This document shows positions 1 through 9,049 of a stretch of DNA of 64,000 nt, in pieces (position 1 is the first letter of the stretch; each line of letters begins with the position of its first letter). The stretch spans positions 27,691-91,690 of the forward strand of contig UQIL01000007.1 of assembly GCA_900541025.1 (NCBI GenBank). The letters are read 5' to 3'. This DNA is from an uncultured Collinsella sp. (lineage in GTDB: Bacteria; Actinomycetota; Coriobacteriia; Coriobacteriales; Coriobacteriaceae). The position numbers and the translations under genes are program-made. Below the pieces are notes generated by a model that was given only the letters and a program-made list of their open reading frames with translations, searched no databases and was not told where the DNA came from.

Positions 1-417
1 TTTGCGGCGCGTGGCGTGGCCTTTGATCATGTGTATTCCTCGCCGTTGGGCCGGGCGCGGCATACGGCCGAGCTTATCGTTGGCGAGGGCCGTTCCATTG
101 AGCTGGTCGATGACCTGCGTGAGTGGCATTTTGGCTCGCTGGAGGGCACATCAAATCGCGAGATGCCGCCGCAGCCCTGGGGCGATTATCCGGTGGCCTT
201 TGGCGGCGAGTCGGAAGTGCAGCTTCAGTCGCGCATGGTCGCGGCGCTGTCCCGCATCATGGCCAGGCCGCAGCACGACTGCGTGCTGGCGGTTTCCCAC
301 GGCTCAGTCTGCCAGGAGTTTCTTGAGTATGTGACTGGCGGGGGAGAGCTACCCGACAACGGTGCCGTGCTTCATTTTGGCTATTGCGACGGGGCGTTTT
401 CGCTCTTGGGTTGGTAA
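1..417 (+). CDS. Histidine phosphatase (phosphoglycerate mutase-like), 5' end missing
   Basis: The reading frame is open from the first base and ends at TAA 415-417, so the start lies outside the window. The N-terminal RHG motif is not visible. What remains shows the family's mid-region block (YSSPLGRARHTAEL), a LREWHFGSLEG segment that normally carries the acid residue, and the second catalytic-histidine block (AVSHGSVCQEFLEY). Family members remove phosphate from sugar phosphates, cofactors or nucleotides through a phosphohistidine. The substrate cannot be read from the sequence. The next gene is a paralogue 17 bp downstream, so the two probably form a transcription unit that arose by tandem duplication. 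Confidence 0.85.
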   Translation, partial: FAARGVAFDHVYSSPLGRARHTAELIVGEGRSIELVDDLREWHFGSLEGTSNREMPPQPWGDYPVAFGGESEVQLQSRMVAALSRIMARPQHDCVLAVSHGSVCQEFLEYVTGGGELPDNGAVLHFGYCDGAFSLLGW

Positions 418-434
418 CGAACGAAAGGACCCCT

Positions 435-1070
435 ATGAATAAAGATCTGTATCTGGTCCGTCATGGACAGACGATATTCAACCTTAAGCGTATCATTCAG
501 GGGTGGAGTGACTCGCCGCTTACGCAGTTGGGTTGCGACCAGGCGGCGCGCGCCGGCATGTTTTTACGTGCGCGCGGCATTGAGCCCGATCATGCCTACA
601 CCTCCACGCTTCATCGCACCGAGCAGACTATCGCCAACTTGTGGCCGGGCTTGGCGTACGAGCGCCTGGACGGCCTGCGCGAGTGGTTCTTTGGCGATTT
701 TGAGGCCGAGCGCGTGATGCTTATGCCCGAGCGCCCGTGGCGCGATTTCTATCGTCAGTTTGGCGGCGAGGGCCAGATGCAGGTGCGCGAGCGCATGGTG
801 GCGACGTTGACCGAGCTTATGCGGCGTCCGGACCATACGTGCGTGCTCGCGGTAAGCCATGGCTCGGCCATCAAGGAGTTTTTGGATCACGTGAGGGGAG
901 CGGCGGCCGATGAACGCGATCGCGTTCCGGGCAACTGCTCGGTGCTGCATTTCGTGTTTGACGACGAGGCCGGTACGTTTGAACTGGTTGAGATTTTCAC
1001 GCAGGAAGACTACGCGCGCGAGCTGGGGCTTGAACCGCTCGTGGCTACTGCGGGTCCGCAGCGCGGATAA
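435..1070 (+). CDS. Histidine phosphatase family protein
   Basis: This 211-residue protein starts at ATG 435 behind GAAAGGA, and the frame is open further upstream. It carries the complete signature of the branch 1 histidine phosphatases: LVRHGQT at residues 7-13 with the nucleophilic His10, a YTSTLHRTEQT block, LREWFFGDFE, and the second histidine in AVSHGSAIKEF (His142). It is a paralogue of the gene directly upstream. It is probably a cytoplasmic phosphatase rather than a glycolytic mutase, because the pair sits outside any glycolytic context. The specific substrate is unknown. A strong bidirectional terminator follows. Confidence 0.88.
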   Translation: MNKDLYLVRHGQTIFNLKRIIQGWSDSPLTQLGCDQAARAGMFLRARGIEPDHAYTSTLHRTEQTIANLWPGLAYERLDGLREWFFGDFEAERVMLMPERPWRDFYRQFGGEGQMQVRERMVATLTELMRRPDHTCVLAVSHGSAIKEFLDHVRGAAADERDRVPGNCSVLHFVFDDEAGTFELVEIFTQEDYARELGLEPLVATAGPQRG

Positions 1071-1116
1071 CGCGAGCGCGGCGGCACGGGTCGCCGGCTA
1101 ATTTTTCGACGCAAAA

Positions 1117-1153
1117 GGGGCGGAGATGCATGTACCTGCTGCATCTCCGCCCC
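1117..1153. terminator. Bidirectional intrinsic terminator
   Basis: A perfect 14-bp inverted repeat (GGGGCGGAGATGCA and its complement) with a 9-nt loop lies between convergent genes. T-rich sequence flanks both sides (CTGTTTGTT on the plus side; the complement of CGCAAAA on the minus side), so it can end both transcripts. Confidence 0.8.
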
Positions 1154-1198
1154 CTGTTTGTTGAGCTGCCGATTTTTGTGCCGGGCGGTCTGGTCTTG

Positions 1199-1888
1199 CT
1201 AGAACCGCGCGACCTGGTGCGTGAGCAGACCTGTCGGAACCTGCGGCGCGGCGCCGCTGACCCGCGCGGCGGGGAAGAGCACGGCAACGGTAAAGTTGAA
1301 CGGCTCCTTGCCGGTGTACGTTCCGGCGACACGGGCCTCATCGGCCAGCAGCTGCGACGCCCCGGTTATAGCGGCGGCGTAGGCGGGGTCGTCGGCCAGT
1401 GCCGGCTCCGGTGCTTGGTCGAGCATGGCGCGGATGGCCCCGACGGCCTCCTCGCGCTTGACCTCCCACGCGCGGTGCGTAATGCCCGCGGGGTCGGTGA
1501 CGGCGTAGAGCGACGCGCCCTCTTTGGCAGCGCCCAGGATGATGTCCATGACGGGCGACGCCTCGTAGGAGAGCGACACGGGGCGCGGCTGCACCTTAAG
1601 TTCGGCGATCGCGCGCGCGGCGGCGAGTGCGTCGACGCTCTTGGCGGCGGCCTCGTCGCTACCCGTCAGCACGTTAACCGGGCAAATCGCCACGACACCC
1701 GTCACGCGCCCCGGCTCCCCCGAGCATTCGTACACGTAGTATGCCGCACCCGGGTCCTTGAGCATGAGCCCATCGGCAATGGCTCCGCGCAGAACATCGT
1801 TGCCGCTCAGGATGCTGCCCATTGCAGGCAGTGCCTCGAGCACGCGGTCCTGAGCCGGGCGGATGCAGGGAAACGGAAGTGCTTTCAT
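1199..1888 (-). CDS. DUF1015-like protein, short form
   Basis: This 229-residue protein starts at the ATG ending at 1888, behind AGGA. The opening FPCIRPAQDRV and the later stretches AYYVYE..., TGVVAICPV, SYEASPVMDIIL and LYAVTDPAGITHRAWEV resemble DUF1015, a family often encoded beside serA and serC. Typical DUF1015 proteins are about 400 residues and continue into a conserved histidine-containing region (ADGHH). That region is absent here, so this is either a reduced form or a diverged relative. Function is unknown. It is the last of four minus-strand genes after serC, serA and an M20 peptidase, which supports the link to serine metabolism. The family assignment is tentative. Confidence 0.55.
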   Translation of the reverse strand: MKALPFPCIRPAQDRVLEALPAMGSILSGNDVLRGAIADGLMLKDPGAAYYVYECSGEPGRVTGVVAICPVNVLTGSDEAAAKSVDALAAARAIAELKVQPRPVSLSYEASPVMDIILGAAKEGASLYAVTDPAGITHRAWEVKREEAVGAIRAMLDQAPEPALADDPAYAAAITGASQLLADEARVAGTYTGKEPFNFTVAVLFPAARVSGAAPQVPTGLLTHQVARF

Positions 1889-1927
1889 GGGCGGTCCTAA
1901 CGCACGAGTCGGTTTGTTCGCGGCTTA

Positions 1928-3148
1928 TTATGCCCCAACTTGGCCGCTCGCGTCCCAGAGCACGTTATCGGCGAGCGCGATGAGCACCTGCTGACAACGA
2001 ACGATATCGACGTGGGGCACATATTCGTTGGGCTTGTGCGCGAGCGCGAGCGACCCGGGACCATAGCTCATACAGTTGCGGTTGCCCGTCTTGCCCGCGA
2101 TGACGGCGGTGTCGGTGTAGCCGGTAAAGAAGCCGACGGTCGTGTCCGCGTCCGTCACGTCATCGGCGGCACGCTTGAGCGCTGCTAGAAGAGAAGAGTT
2201 CGGGTCGCGCTCGATGGCGGGACGGTCGCCCGTCACGGTGTAGCTGCCATGGCAACCGGGAACGGCGGCTTCGGCGACGGCGATGGCCTGCTCTACCATG
2301 CGCGTCGCGGCGGCCGTATCGGTCGGTGGGGTCAGGCGCATGTCGACCCAGACTTTGGCGCGGTCGGGTACGACGTAGGGGCGATATCCGCCCTCGATTT
2401 GGCCAAACGTGATGGTCGAAGGCCCCAGCTCATCGTGCGCGGGCAGCGCCACAAACGCGCGACGAAGCGAACACACGACCTCGGCCATGGCGGCGACGGC
2501 ATCCGCGCCCTTCCAGGGCTGGCTCGCATGCGCCGTCACGCCAGCCATTTCAATCTCGAACCACGTACGTCCCTTGTGCGCCACCTGGATCTGTCCGTCG
2601 GTGGGCTCGGTGTCCAGCACCCATTCGCGCGAACCGACCCAGCCGGCATCGATCGTGGCCTCTGAGCCTCGCATAAAGTCTTCCTCGTCGACCGAGCAGA
2701 TGAGCGAAAAGCCGCGGCGGGGCAACGCGCCATTCGCCGCCACGCGCTCGAGCGTATGGACCAGTGCGGCAATGGCGCAGGCCAGGCCACCCTTCATGTC
2801 GCAGGCGCCACGGCCGTAGAGCTTGCCGTCGCGCACAACCGCCCCAAGCGGTGCGATGTCCGCGTCCCAGCCATCGCCCAGCGTAACGGTATCCATGTGG
2901 CAGATGTAGACGAGTCGCGGCTCGTCGCTTTGGCCCGGCACGGTGACCATAAGGTTGCGGCGCCCGGGGAGTACTTCGAGCTCTGCAATCTGCACGGCAT
3001 CGAGTACCGGATGGCTCAGCTGCGCCAACCGTTCCTCAACCAACGCTCTGATATAGCGTTCAATCTCGCCCTCATACGCACCTGGGTCGGAACTGTCGAT
3101 CCGCACGAGCCCTTGCGTAAGCCGCCAAGCAAAATTTGTATCAACCAT
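1928..3148 (-). CDS. M20 family metallopeptidase (ArgE/DapE/CPG2-like)
   Basis: This zinc-dependent amidohydrolase has 406 residues. The start is ATG 3148-3146 behind GAGGTG; an in-frame extension upstream lacks a ribosome site. Motifs are the first metal ligand block YICHMDTV, the bridging aspartate block GRGACDMKGG, the general-base block SVDEED, and a dimerisation domain with the conserved AHASQPWKGADA segment. Family members cleave acyl or dipeptidyl bonds (for example deacetylation of ornithine, or succinyl-diaminopimelate desuccinylation); the substrate here cannot be assigned. It follows serA on the same strand but is separated from it by a hairpin terminator and has its own promoter-like sequence, so it is probably transcribed independently. 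Confidence 0.85.
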   Translation of the reverse strand: MVDTNFAWRLTQGLVRIDSSDPGAYEGEIERYIRALVEERLAQLSHPVLDAVQIAELEVLPGRRNLMVTVPGQSDEPRLVYICHMDTVTLGDGWDADIAPLGAVVRDGKLYGRGACDMKGGLACAIAALVHTLERVAANGALPRRGFSLICSVDEEDFMRGSEATIDAGWVGSREWVLDTEPTDGQIQVAHKGRTWFEIEMAGVTAHASQPWKGADAVAAMAEVVCSLRRAFVALPAHDELGPSTITFGQIEGGYRPYVVPDRAKVWVDMRLTPPTDTAAATRMVEQAIAVAEAAVPGCHGSYTVTGDRPAIERDPNSSLLAALKRAADDVTDADTTVGFFTGYTDTAVIAGKTGNRNCMSYGPGSLALAHKPNEYVPHVDIVRCQQVLIALADNVLWDASGQVGA

Positions 3149-3181
3149 AGGCACCTCACAGATAGTTAGGTCAACATACAG

Positions 3182-3209
3182 ATTGTATGCCAAGAAGCGG
3201 CTCGGTGCA
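3182..3209 (-). promoter_or_regulatory. Probable promoter of the M20 peptidase gene
   Basis: On the minus strand, TGCACC (-35-like) is followed after 16 nt by TACAAT (-10), 34 bp upstream of the start codon. The -10 is good and the -35 is poor. Confidence 0.4.
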
Positions 3210-3225
3210 TTTAATGGAGCGCTCA

Positions 3226-3261
3226 CAAAATGGGGGCGCCTCTCGTGCGAAAGGCGCCCCC
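3226..3261 (-). terminator. Intrinsic terminator after serA
   Basis: Arms GGGGGCGCCT and AGGCGCCCCC form a 10-bp GC-rich stem with a 10-nt loop. On the minus strand it is followed by ATTTTGTG. It lies 64 bp beyond the serA stop codon. Confidence 0.65.
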
Positions 3262-3324
3262 GCGGGCATTCAATGTCAGCGACGGGCGGGCCACATGGGG
3301 AACTGCCCGTCAGATCAGCTGGCG

Positions 3325-4488
3325 CTATTTGATTACGCGCACGCGATACATCGACGGAATCTGCTTGAGCGCCTCGATGGTGCTGCTGTTCAGGTGCTCA
3401 TCGGTGTCGAACATGGTGTAGGCGTTCTCGCCGGCGGACTCATTGGTCATGCGTTGCACGTTGGCATTGTCCTTGGCCAGGATTGCCGTGATCTGGCCGA
3501 TCATGTTGGGCACGTTGGCGTGCAGGCAGGCGATGCGGCTCGCGGCGCGCGCCTTGCCCATGCTGCAGGCGGGGTAGTTAACGCTGTGCGCGATGTTGCC
3601 GTTTTCCAGGTAATCCTTGAGCTCGCTAATGGCCATGTCGGCGCAGTTGGCCTCGGCCTCGCCGGTGCCGGCGCCCGAGTGCGTGGTGATGAACGTGTTG
3701 GGCATCTTGACGGTCTTGGGCGTGGCAAAGTCGCAGCTAAACCAGCTCAGCTTGCCCTCGCGCAGGGCGGCGTCGACGGCGTCCTCGTCAATGATGGTCT
3801 CGCGTGCGTAGTTGATGAGCACGGCGTCCGGGGCCAGCAGGTCGATCTGCTCGGTGCTGATCATGCCGATGGTGTCGGCCTTGCTGGGCACGTGCACGGT
3901 GAGGTAGTCGCAGCCGCGGCACAGGTCCTCGAGCGTGCCCACGCGCTGCACCTCGCGGCTCAGCACCCACGCGTGCTCGACGGAAATGAACGGATCGTAG
4001 CCGTAGACGTCCATGCCCAGATCGACGCAGGCGTTGGCGACCTTGGAGCCCACGTTGCCCAGGCCGATGACGCCGATGCGCTTGCCCTTGAGCTCGCGGC
4101 CCACAAAGGCCTTCTTGGCCTTCTCGGCATCGACCTGAATCTCGGGATCGTCGGCGTTGTCGCGCACCCAGTTCATCGACTGCACCACGCCACGGCTCGA
4201 AAGCACCAGCATGCCCAGGACGAGCTCCTTGACGGCGTTGCTGTTGGCACCGGGGGAGTTAAAGACGACGACGCCCTTCTTGGCGTACTCCTCGACGGGG
4301 ATGTTGTTGACGCCGGCGCCGCAGCGGGCGATAGCGCGGATGCCCTCGGGCAGCTCGTAGCCGTGCAGGTCGGTAGAGCGCATAAGGATGGCGTCGGCCT
4401 CCTCGGCGGTGCTTACAAATTCGTAGCCCTCGCCAAACTCGACTTTGCCGTCTTTAGTGATGTCGTCGATAGTCTTAATCTTGCGCAT
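3325..4488 (-). CDS. serA: D-3-phosphoglycerate dehydrogenase
   Basis: This 387-residue enzyme oxidises 3-phosphoglycerate to 3-phosphohydroxypyruvate with NAD, the first step of serine synthesis. The N-terminal substrate domain contains ARCGAGVNNIPVEE. The Rossmann NAD-binding segment reads GVIGLGNVGSKVA followed by an acidic YGYDP. The catalytic tail of the dehydrogenase domain includes FITTHSGAGTGEAE. The last 70 or so residues (PNMIGQITAILAKDNANVQ...) form a single ACT domain, the usual serine-feedback site. It is the short form of the family, without the extra intervening domain of the ~530-residue form. The start has a strong AAGGAG. It lies 72 bp after serC on the same strand. Confidence 0.95.
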   Translation of the reverse strand: MRKIKTIDDITKDGKVEFGEGYEFVSTAEEADAILMRSTDLHGYELPEGIRAIARCGAGVNNIPVEEYAKKGVVVFNSPGANSNAVKELVLGMLVLSSRGVVQSMNWVRDNADDPEIQVDAEKAKKAFVGRELKGKRIGVIGLGNVGSKVANACVDLGMDVYGYDPFISVEHAWVLSREVQRVGTLEDLCRGCDYLTVHVPSKADTIGMISTEQIDLLAPDAVLINYARETIIDEDAVDAALREGKLSWFSCDFATPKTVKMPNTFITTHSGAGTGEAEANCADMAISELKDYLENGNIAHSVNYPACSMGKARAASRIACLHANVPNMIGQITAILAKDNANVQRMTNESAGENAYTMFDTDEHLNSSTIEALKQIPSMYRVRVIK

Positions 4489-4560
4489 GGAAAAACTCCT
4501 TAGCAGGTTTTGATCTAAACAGGGTGGTCTGAGGTGGCTGGTCGGCCCGCGCGTTGCGGG

Positions 4561-5685
<1,125 letters not shown>

Positions 5686-6007
5686 CTTCTAGTTCCCCCT
5701 CGTAGTCGTTTGAACGTTCGGGATACTTTAGCACAGTGGAGCGCCAGGCGCGACTGCATCACGGTAAAACTCGAGTGCGTCGCTATGATTTACAGGATGG
5801 TTACATGGGGGAGGGCTTATCTCGAGGCTCGCATCCGATCCGCCTCGGCCTTCGCTCTATGTTGAGTGTAGCGGAGGGTGGGGACAGATTCACAAGCGCG
5901 CCTGTCTGACAAGTGTGATTTGGGGCGATCTCGTCAAAGCTGCTGAGCTGAGAAAATAACCGTTAACCGGATTAAATTTTGTTGCTCAACATTTGACACT
6001 CTGTGCG

Positions 6008-6035
6008 TGGTAACTTTTTTACCAACAGGTATGAT
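6008..6035 (+). promoter_or_regulatory. Possible operator and -10 element ahead of the BREX operon
   Basis: TGGTAA and TTACCA form a perfect 6-bp inverted repeat around CTTTT (6008-6024). Six bases later comes a good -10 hexamer, TATGAT (6030-6035). No -35 is found at the right distance; the dyad sits where it should be. A separate TTGACA at 5993-5998 is too far away (31 nt) to pair with this -10. The arrangement would suit an activator or repressor site, but no regulator gene is present in the locus. The rest of 5686-6100 shows no gene. Confidence 0.35.
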
Positions 6036-6138
6036 TAATGACATGTGCGCCGCGCCTGCCTGCTGGGCCGCGGCGCACTTGTGACAGCCTTTGACACCCT
6101 TGGAGCGTGTACTGTGGATGTAACCACAAAAAGCGTTC

Positions 6139-6148
6139 GGGGGGGGGG
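6139..6148 (+). repeat. Homopolymeric run of ten G at the 5' end of brxA
   Basis: Ten consecutive G residues lie directly before the conserved part of brxA. A GTG at 6114 has a well-placed TGGAG (6101-6105), but with ten G its frame runs into TGA at 6177-6179. With nine or twelve G the same start would read through into the brxA frame. The only start open to brxA as written is the GTG formed by the last G of the run (6148). Confidence 0.85.
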
Positions 6149-6798
6149 TGCTCACCCGCGAGCAATTCCTCCCGCATGAGATGCGCATCGTCGCTGCCCT
6201 TCGTATGCAGGGCGCAAGTGACGAGCAGGTCATTGTACGCGTAAAGAGCGAGAACCTCTTTCAATATCCCACGGAGCGCATGGTCGCCAACCGCGCAACC
6301 GTGTGCCTTCGCCGCCTTGACGCCATGGTGCCCACGGACGCCGTATGCGCCGCGCGCGGCATCGACCCCAAAACCGCCGTCGAGGCTGCGTCATCCCTAA
6401 CCAGGCTCATGGCATCCGGCACTCCCACGCAGGCGGACCAGGCCATCTTCTACAGCATGATCTGCCGCTACGATATCGTGCGCGAGCTCGTGCTCGTCGA
6501 GGTAGGGGAGCGCCTACAAAATTTCGATTATGCCTTTACGGCGGTTGACCTCAACGCCTTTATGACACGCTTTACCACGGAGTATCCGGACGCGGCCCGC
6601 TGGACTGAGGCCACGGTCAAGCGCATTAAGGGCTCGCTCCGCCAGACGCTCCGCCATGCCGGCCTTATCGGCGAGGGCCAGGGCCCGGAGTCCGAGCGCC
6701 TGTCACCACTCTTCCTCGATTCCGATGTCGAGCGAGCCTTGGTTCAGCTGGGCGAGAAGTCGCTTATCGCGGCCCTTACCGGCAGGGCGGTGATGTAG
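6148..6798 (+). CDS. brxA: BREX protein BrxA (DUF1819), possibly phase-variable
   Basis: From GTG 6148 this encodes 216 residues, close to the usual ~200 of BrxA, a small DNA-binding protein needed in type 1 BREX phage defence. The segments HEMRIVAALRMQG, SENLFQYPTERM and LRRLDAM match the family pattern. The written start lies inside a ten-G run and has no normal ribosome site. The likely native start is GTG 6114 (TGGAG 8 nt upstream), which would add 11-12 residues but is one G out of frame here. Expression may therefore depend on the length of the G run. The stop codon is one base before the brxB start, so the two are translationally coupled. BrxA heads an operon with brxB, brxC, pglX, pglZ and brxL. 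Confidence 0.85.
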   Translation: MLTREQFLPHEMRIVAALRMQGASDEQVIVRVKSENLFQYPTERMVANRATVCLRRLDAMVPTDAVCAARGIDPKTAVEAASSLTRLMASGTPTQADQAIFYSMICRYDIVRELVLVEVGERLQNFDYAFTAVDLNAFMTRFTTEYPDAARWTEATVKRIKGSLRQTLRHAGLIGEGQGPESERLSPLFLDSDVERALVQLGEKSLIAALTGRAVM

Positions 6799-6799
6799 C

Positions 6800-7492
6800 G
6801 TGGCTCCCGTCAACAGCGCCGCCGAACCTGCTATCACCCCGGCGACCGATCTCACCACCAATATCGGCATCCATTCCCGTAAGAGCGTCGTGGCGGCGCA
6901 TGCCCGCTCCGAGCGCGCCTGTCAGGAATTTGAGCGCCGTGCGCAGCTTCTGCGCGAGCGCCTGTGCAGCGAGGACTTTTTGGCCAACAAGGGCATAGGC
7001 AATGAGATCGGCTTCCACACTTTTTGCTATGACCCCGCGCTGGAGTTTGAGGCGCGTGCATTATTTGACACCCTTTCACGCGATGCCGAGGCCGACAAGC
7101 TTCCGTGCACGCTCAAGGTCGTGAACCTTTACGACGCCGTGCTGGCAATTCTCGAAAAGCGCCGTGTCCTCAAGGCTATCCCGCACCAAGAGGAGCGCCG
7201 CGGTACCCAGCGCGTGCTCGAGGACGTGGCCAAGTTCGCCTCGCCCGAGAAAGTCGCCGCGTACATCCTTGAGCAGACCGAGCCGCACGCGCCTGGAGAC
7301 GTCGTTCTCCTCACCGGCGCGGGCGAGGTTTTCCCATTCTTTCGCATACACACGCTTCTCCACTGCATGCTTGCGGATTTTGATGAGGTGCCTGTGATCG
7401 CTGCCTATCCGGGCAGCTTCAACGGCTCTTCTTTCCAACTCTTTAACCGTCTGCCTGCCGATAACTACTACCGCGCCATCGATATCTCGTAA
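6800..7492 (+). CDS. brxB: BREX protein BrxB (DUF1788)
   Basis: This 230-residue protein starts at GTG 6800, one base after the brxA stop. The C-terminal half carries the family signature: VLLTGAGEVFPFFR, LHCMLADFDEVPVIAAYPG, and NGSSFQLFNRLPADNYYRA. BrxB is a conserved core component of type 1 BREX whose biochemical role is not settled. The N-terminal ~40 residues are less conserved and the true start might be internal. It is followed after 78 bp by brxC, which has its own strong AAAGGAG. Confidence 0.88.
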   Translation: MAPVNSAAEPAITPATDLTTNIGIHSRKSVVAAHARSERACQEFERRAQLLRERLCSEDFLANKGIGNEIGFHTFCYDPALEFEARALFDTLSRDAEADKLPCTLKVVNLYDAVLAILEKRRVLKAIPHQEERRGTQRVLEDVAKFASPEKVAAYILEQTEPHAPGDVVLLTGAGEVFPFFRIHTLLHCMLADFDEVPVIAAYPGSFNGSSFQLFNRLPADNYYRAIDIS

Positions 7493-7570
7493 GCACGGCT
7501 CCCCGCAGGCAAGTCCCTGCCGCCGGTAACAACCCTTTGCCATAACGTTCCCAAACCCAAAGGAGCACCC

Positions 7571-9040
7571 ATGGACAACACGATCATTCGCGACCTCTTT
7601 GCAAAAGACATCAACCGCTCCATCAACGGCGTGGTCAAGGTCCAGGATTCAAAAGATGGGTCCATCCGCCAGGAGCTTGACGAGTACGTGGTGACGCGCG
7701 AGCTGCAAGGGCACCTTGCCACGTTCTTCAAGGCATACGGCGATGCCATCGATGTGCCCACCGACAAGATCGGCGTGTGGATCAGTGGCTTCTTCGGTTC
7801 CGGTAAATCGCACTTCCTCAAGATGCTGAGCTACCTGCTCGAGAATCGCCAGATCGGTGGCATGAGCGCCATTCGCTACTTTGACGGAAAGATCGTCGAC
7901 CCCATGGTCGCGGCTGCCATGGAGCGCGCCTGCTCGGTGCCCACGCAGGCCATCCTCTTTAACATCGATAGCAAGGCGGGCCAGTGGAAGCAGGGTGATA
8001 CGGCTCCCACGGCGCTGCTTCGCGGCTTTGAGCGCATGTTCTACGAGGCGCGCGGCTTCTACGGCGAGGACCTCAAGCTTGCAAAGCTCGAGGACTACAT
8101 CGATTCCCTGGGCAAGACCCGGGAGTTCCGCGAGGCCTTTGAGCGCGTCAACGGCGAGTCTTGGCTCCAGACCCGCGATACCTACAGCTACTTTGAGGAC
8201 GACGTCGTCGAGGTGCTGCAGAGCGTGCTCGGCATGAGCGAAAAGGCCGCATGGAACTGGCTCGAGGGTTCTGAGGACGAGGTTTTGGCCCCTGATGTCT
8301 TTGCCAAAAAGGTCAAGGACTACGTAGACGCTCAGGCAGCGGCCCACGGCGGCAACTTCCGTTTGCTCTTTATGGTCGACGAGGTGGGTCAGTTTATTAC
8401 AAACGACAAGGACCCAAGCCTTATGCTGAGCCTTCAGACCATCGTCGAGGAGCTGGGTGCCGCCTGCGGTGGCCGCGTGTGGGTGATGGTTACGAGCCAG
8501 GAGGCCATCGACAACCTGAGCCTGCCCGTGGGCAACGACTTTTCAAAGATCCAGGGCCGTTTCAATACCCGCCTTTCGCTCTCCAGCTCCAGCGTGGACG
8601 AGGTCATCCAGCGCCGTGTGCTCGAGAAGACCGCGCCGGCGGCCGATATGCTTGCACAGGTCTACGAGCAAGACGCCGCCGTGCTTAAAAACAACTTTAC
8701 CTTTGAGGGTGGATCGCGCTCCGACCTTGCCGGCTACGCCAACTCCAAGGATTTTGTGGCCAGCTACCCGTTTGTGGGCTACCAGTTTAAGCTCCTGCCC
8801 GACGTGATGACCGAGGTGCGCAAGCACGGTGTCAAGGCCAAGCACATGTCAACGGGCGAGCGCTCCATGCTGAGCGCGTTCCAGGAGAGCGCTCAGGCCA
8901 TCCAGTATGACCAGACCGGTGCACTCGTGCCGTTCTGGTGCTTCTTCGACACTATCTCCAAAGACCTTGAGCACGGCATCAACCAGGTGGTCGACCGCGC
9001 GGTCCGTGCGGCCGAGGACGCAAAGGGCCTTGAACCCTAA
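7571..9040 (+). CDS. brxC: BREX protein BrxC, N-terminal part (gene interrupted by in-frame stop)
   Basis: This encodes 489 residues of the large BREX ATPase, starting at ATG 7571 behind AAAGGAGC. The Walker A motif GFFGSGKS is at residues 73-80. An acidic Walker B-like FMVDEVGQF lies near residue 270. The frame stops at TAA 9038-9040, but the same frame continues at once with DVQVLKLLYLIRY, which is typical mid-BrxC sequence. A TAC or TAT tyrosine codon changed to TAA would explain this by one substitution. Joined with the downstream part the protein would be about 1220 residues, the normal BrxC length. As written, only the ATPase part would be made unless the stop is read through. Confidence 0.88.
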   Translation: MDNTIIRDLFAKDINRSINGVVKVQDSKDGSIRQELDEYVVTRELQGHLATFFKAYGDAIDVPTDKIGVWISGFFGSGKSHFLKMLSYLLENRQIGGMSAIRYFDGKIVDPMVAAAMERACSVPTQAILFNIDSKAGQWKQGDTAPTALLRGFERMFYEARGFYGEDLKLAKLEDYIDSLGKTREFREAFERVNGESWLQTRDTYSYFEDDVVEVLQSVLGMSEKAAWNWLEGSEDEVLAPDVFAKKVKDYVDAQAAAHGGNFRLLFMVDEVGQFITNDKDPSLMLSLQTIVEELGAACGGRVWVMVTSQEAIDNLSLPVGNDFSKIQGRFNTRLSLSSSSVDEVIQRRVLEKTAPAADMLAQVYEQDAAVLKNNFTFEGGSRSDLAGYANSKDFVASYPFVGYQFKLLPDVMTEVRKHGVKAKHMSTGERSMLSAFQESAQAIQYDQTGALVPFWCFFDTISKDLEHGINQVVDRAVRAAEDAKGLEP

Positions 9041-9049
9041 GACGTTCAG

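Noticed and set aside
3187..4503. Plus-strand open frame of 438 codons opposite serA
   Set aside because: serA on the minus strand shows complete dehydrogenase and ACT motifs; the plus frame is compositional.
5993..5998. TTGACA as the -35 for TATGAT at 6030
   Set aside because: The spacing of 31 nt is far too long for a sigma-70-type promoter.
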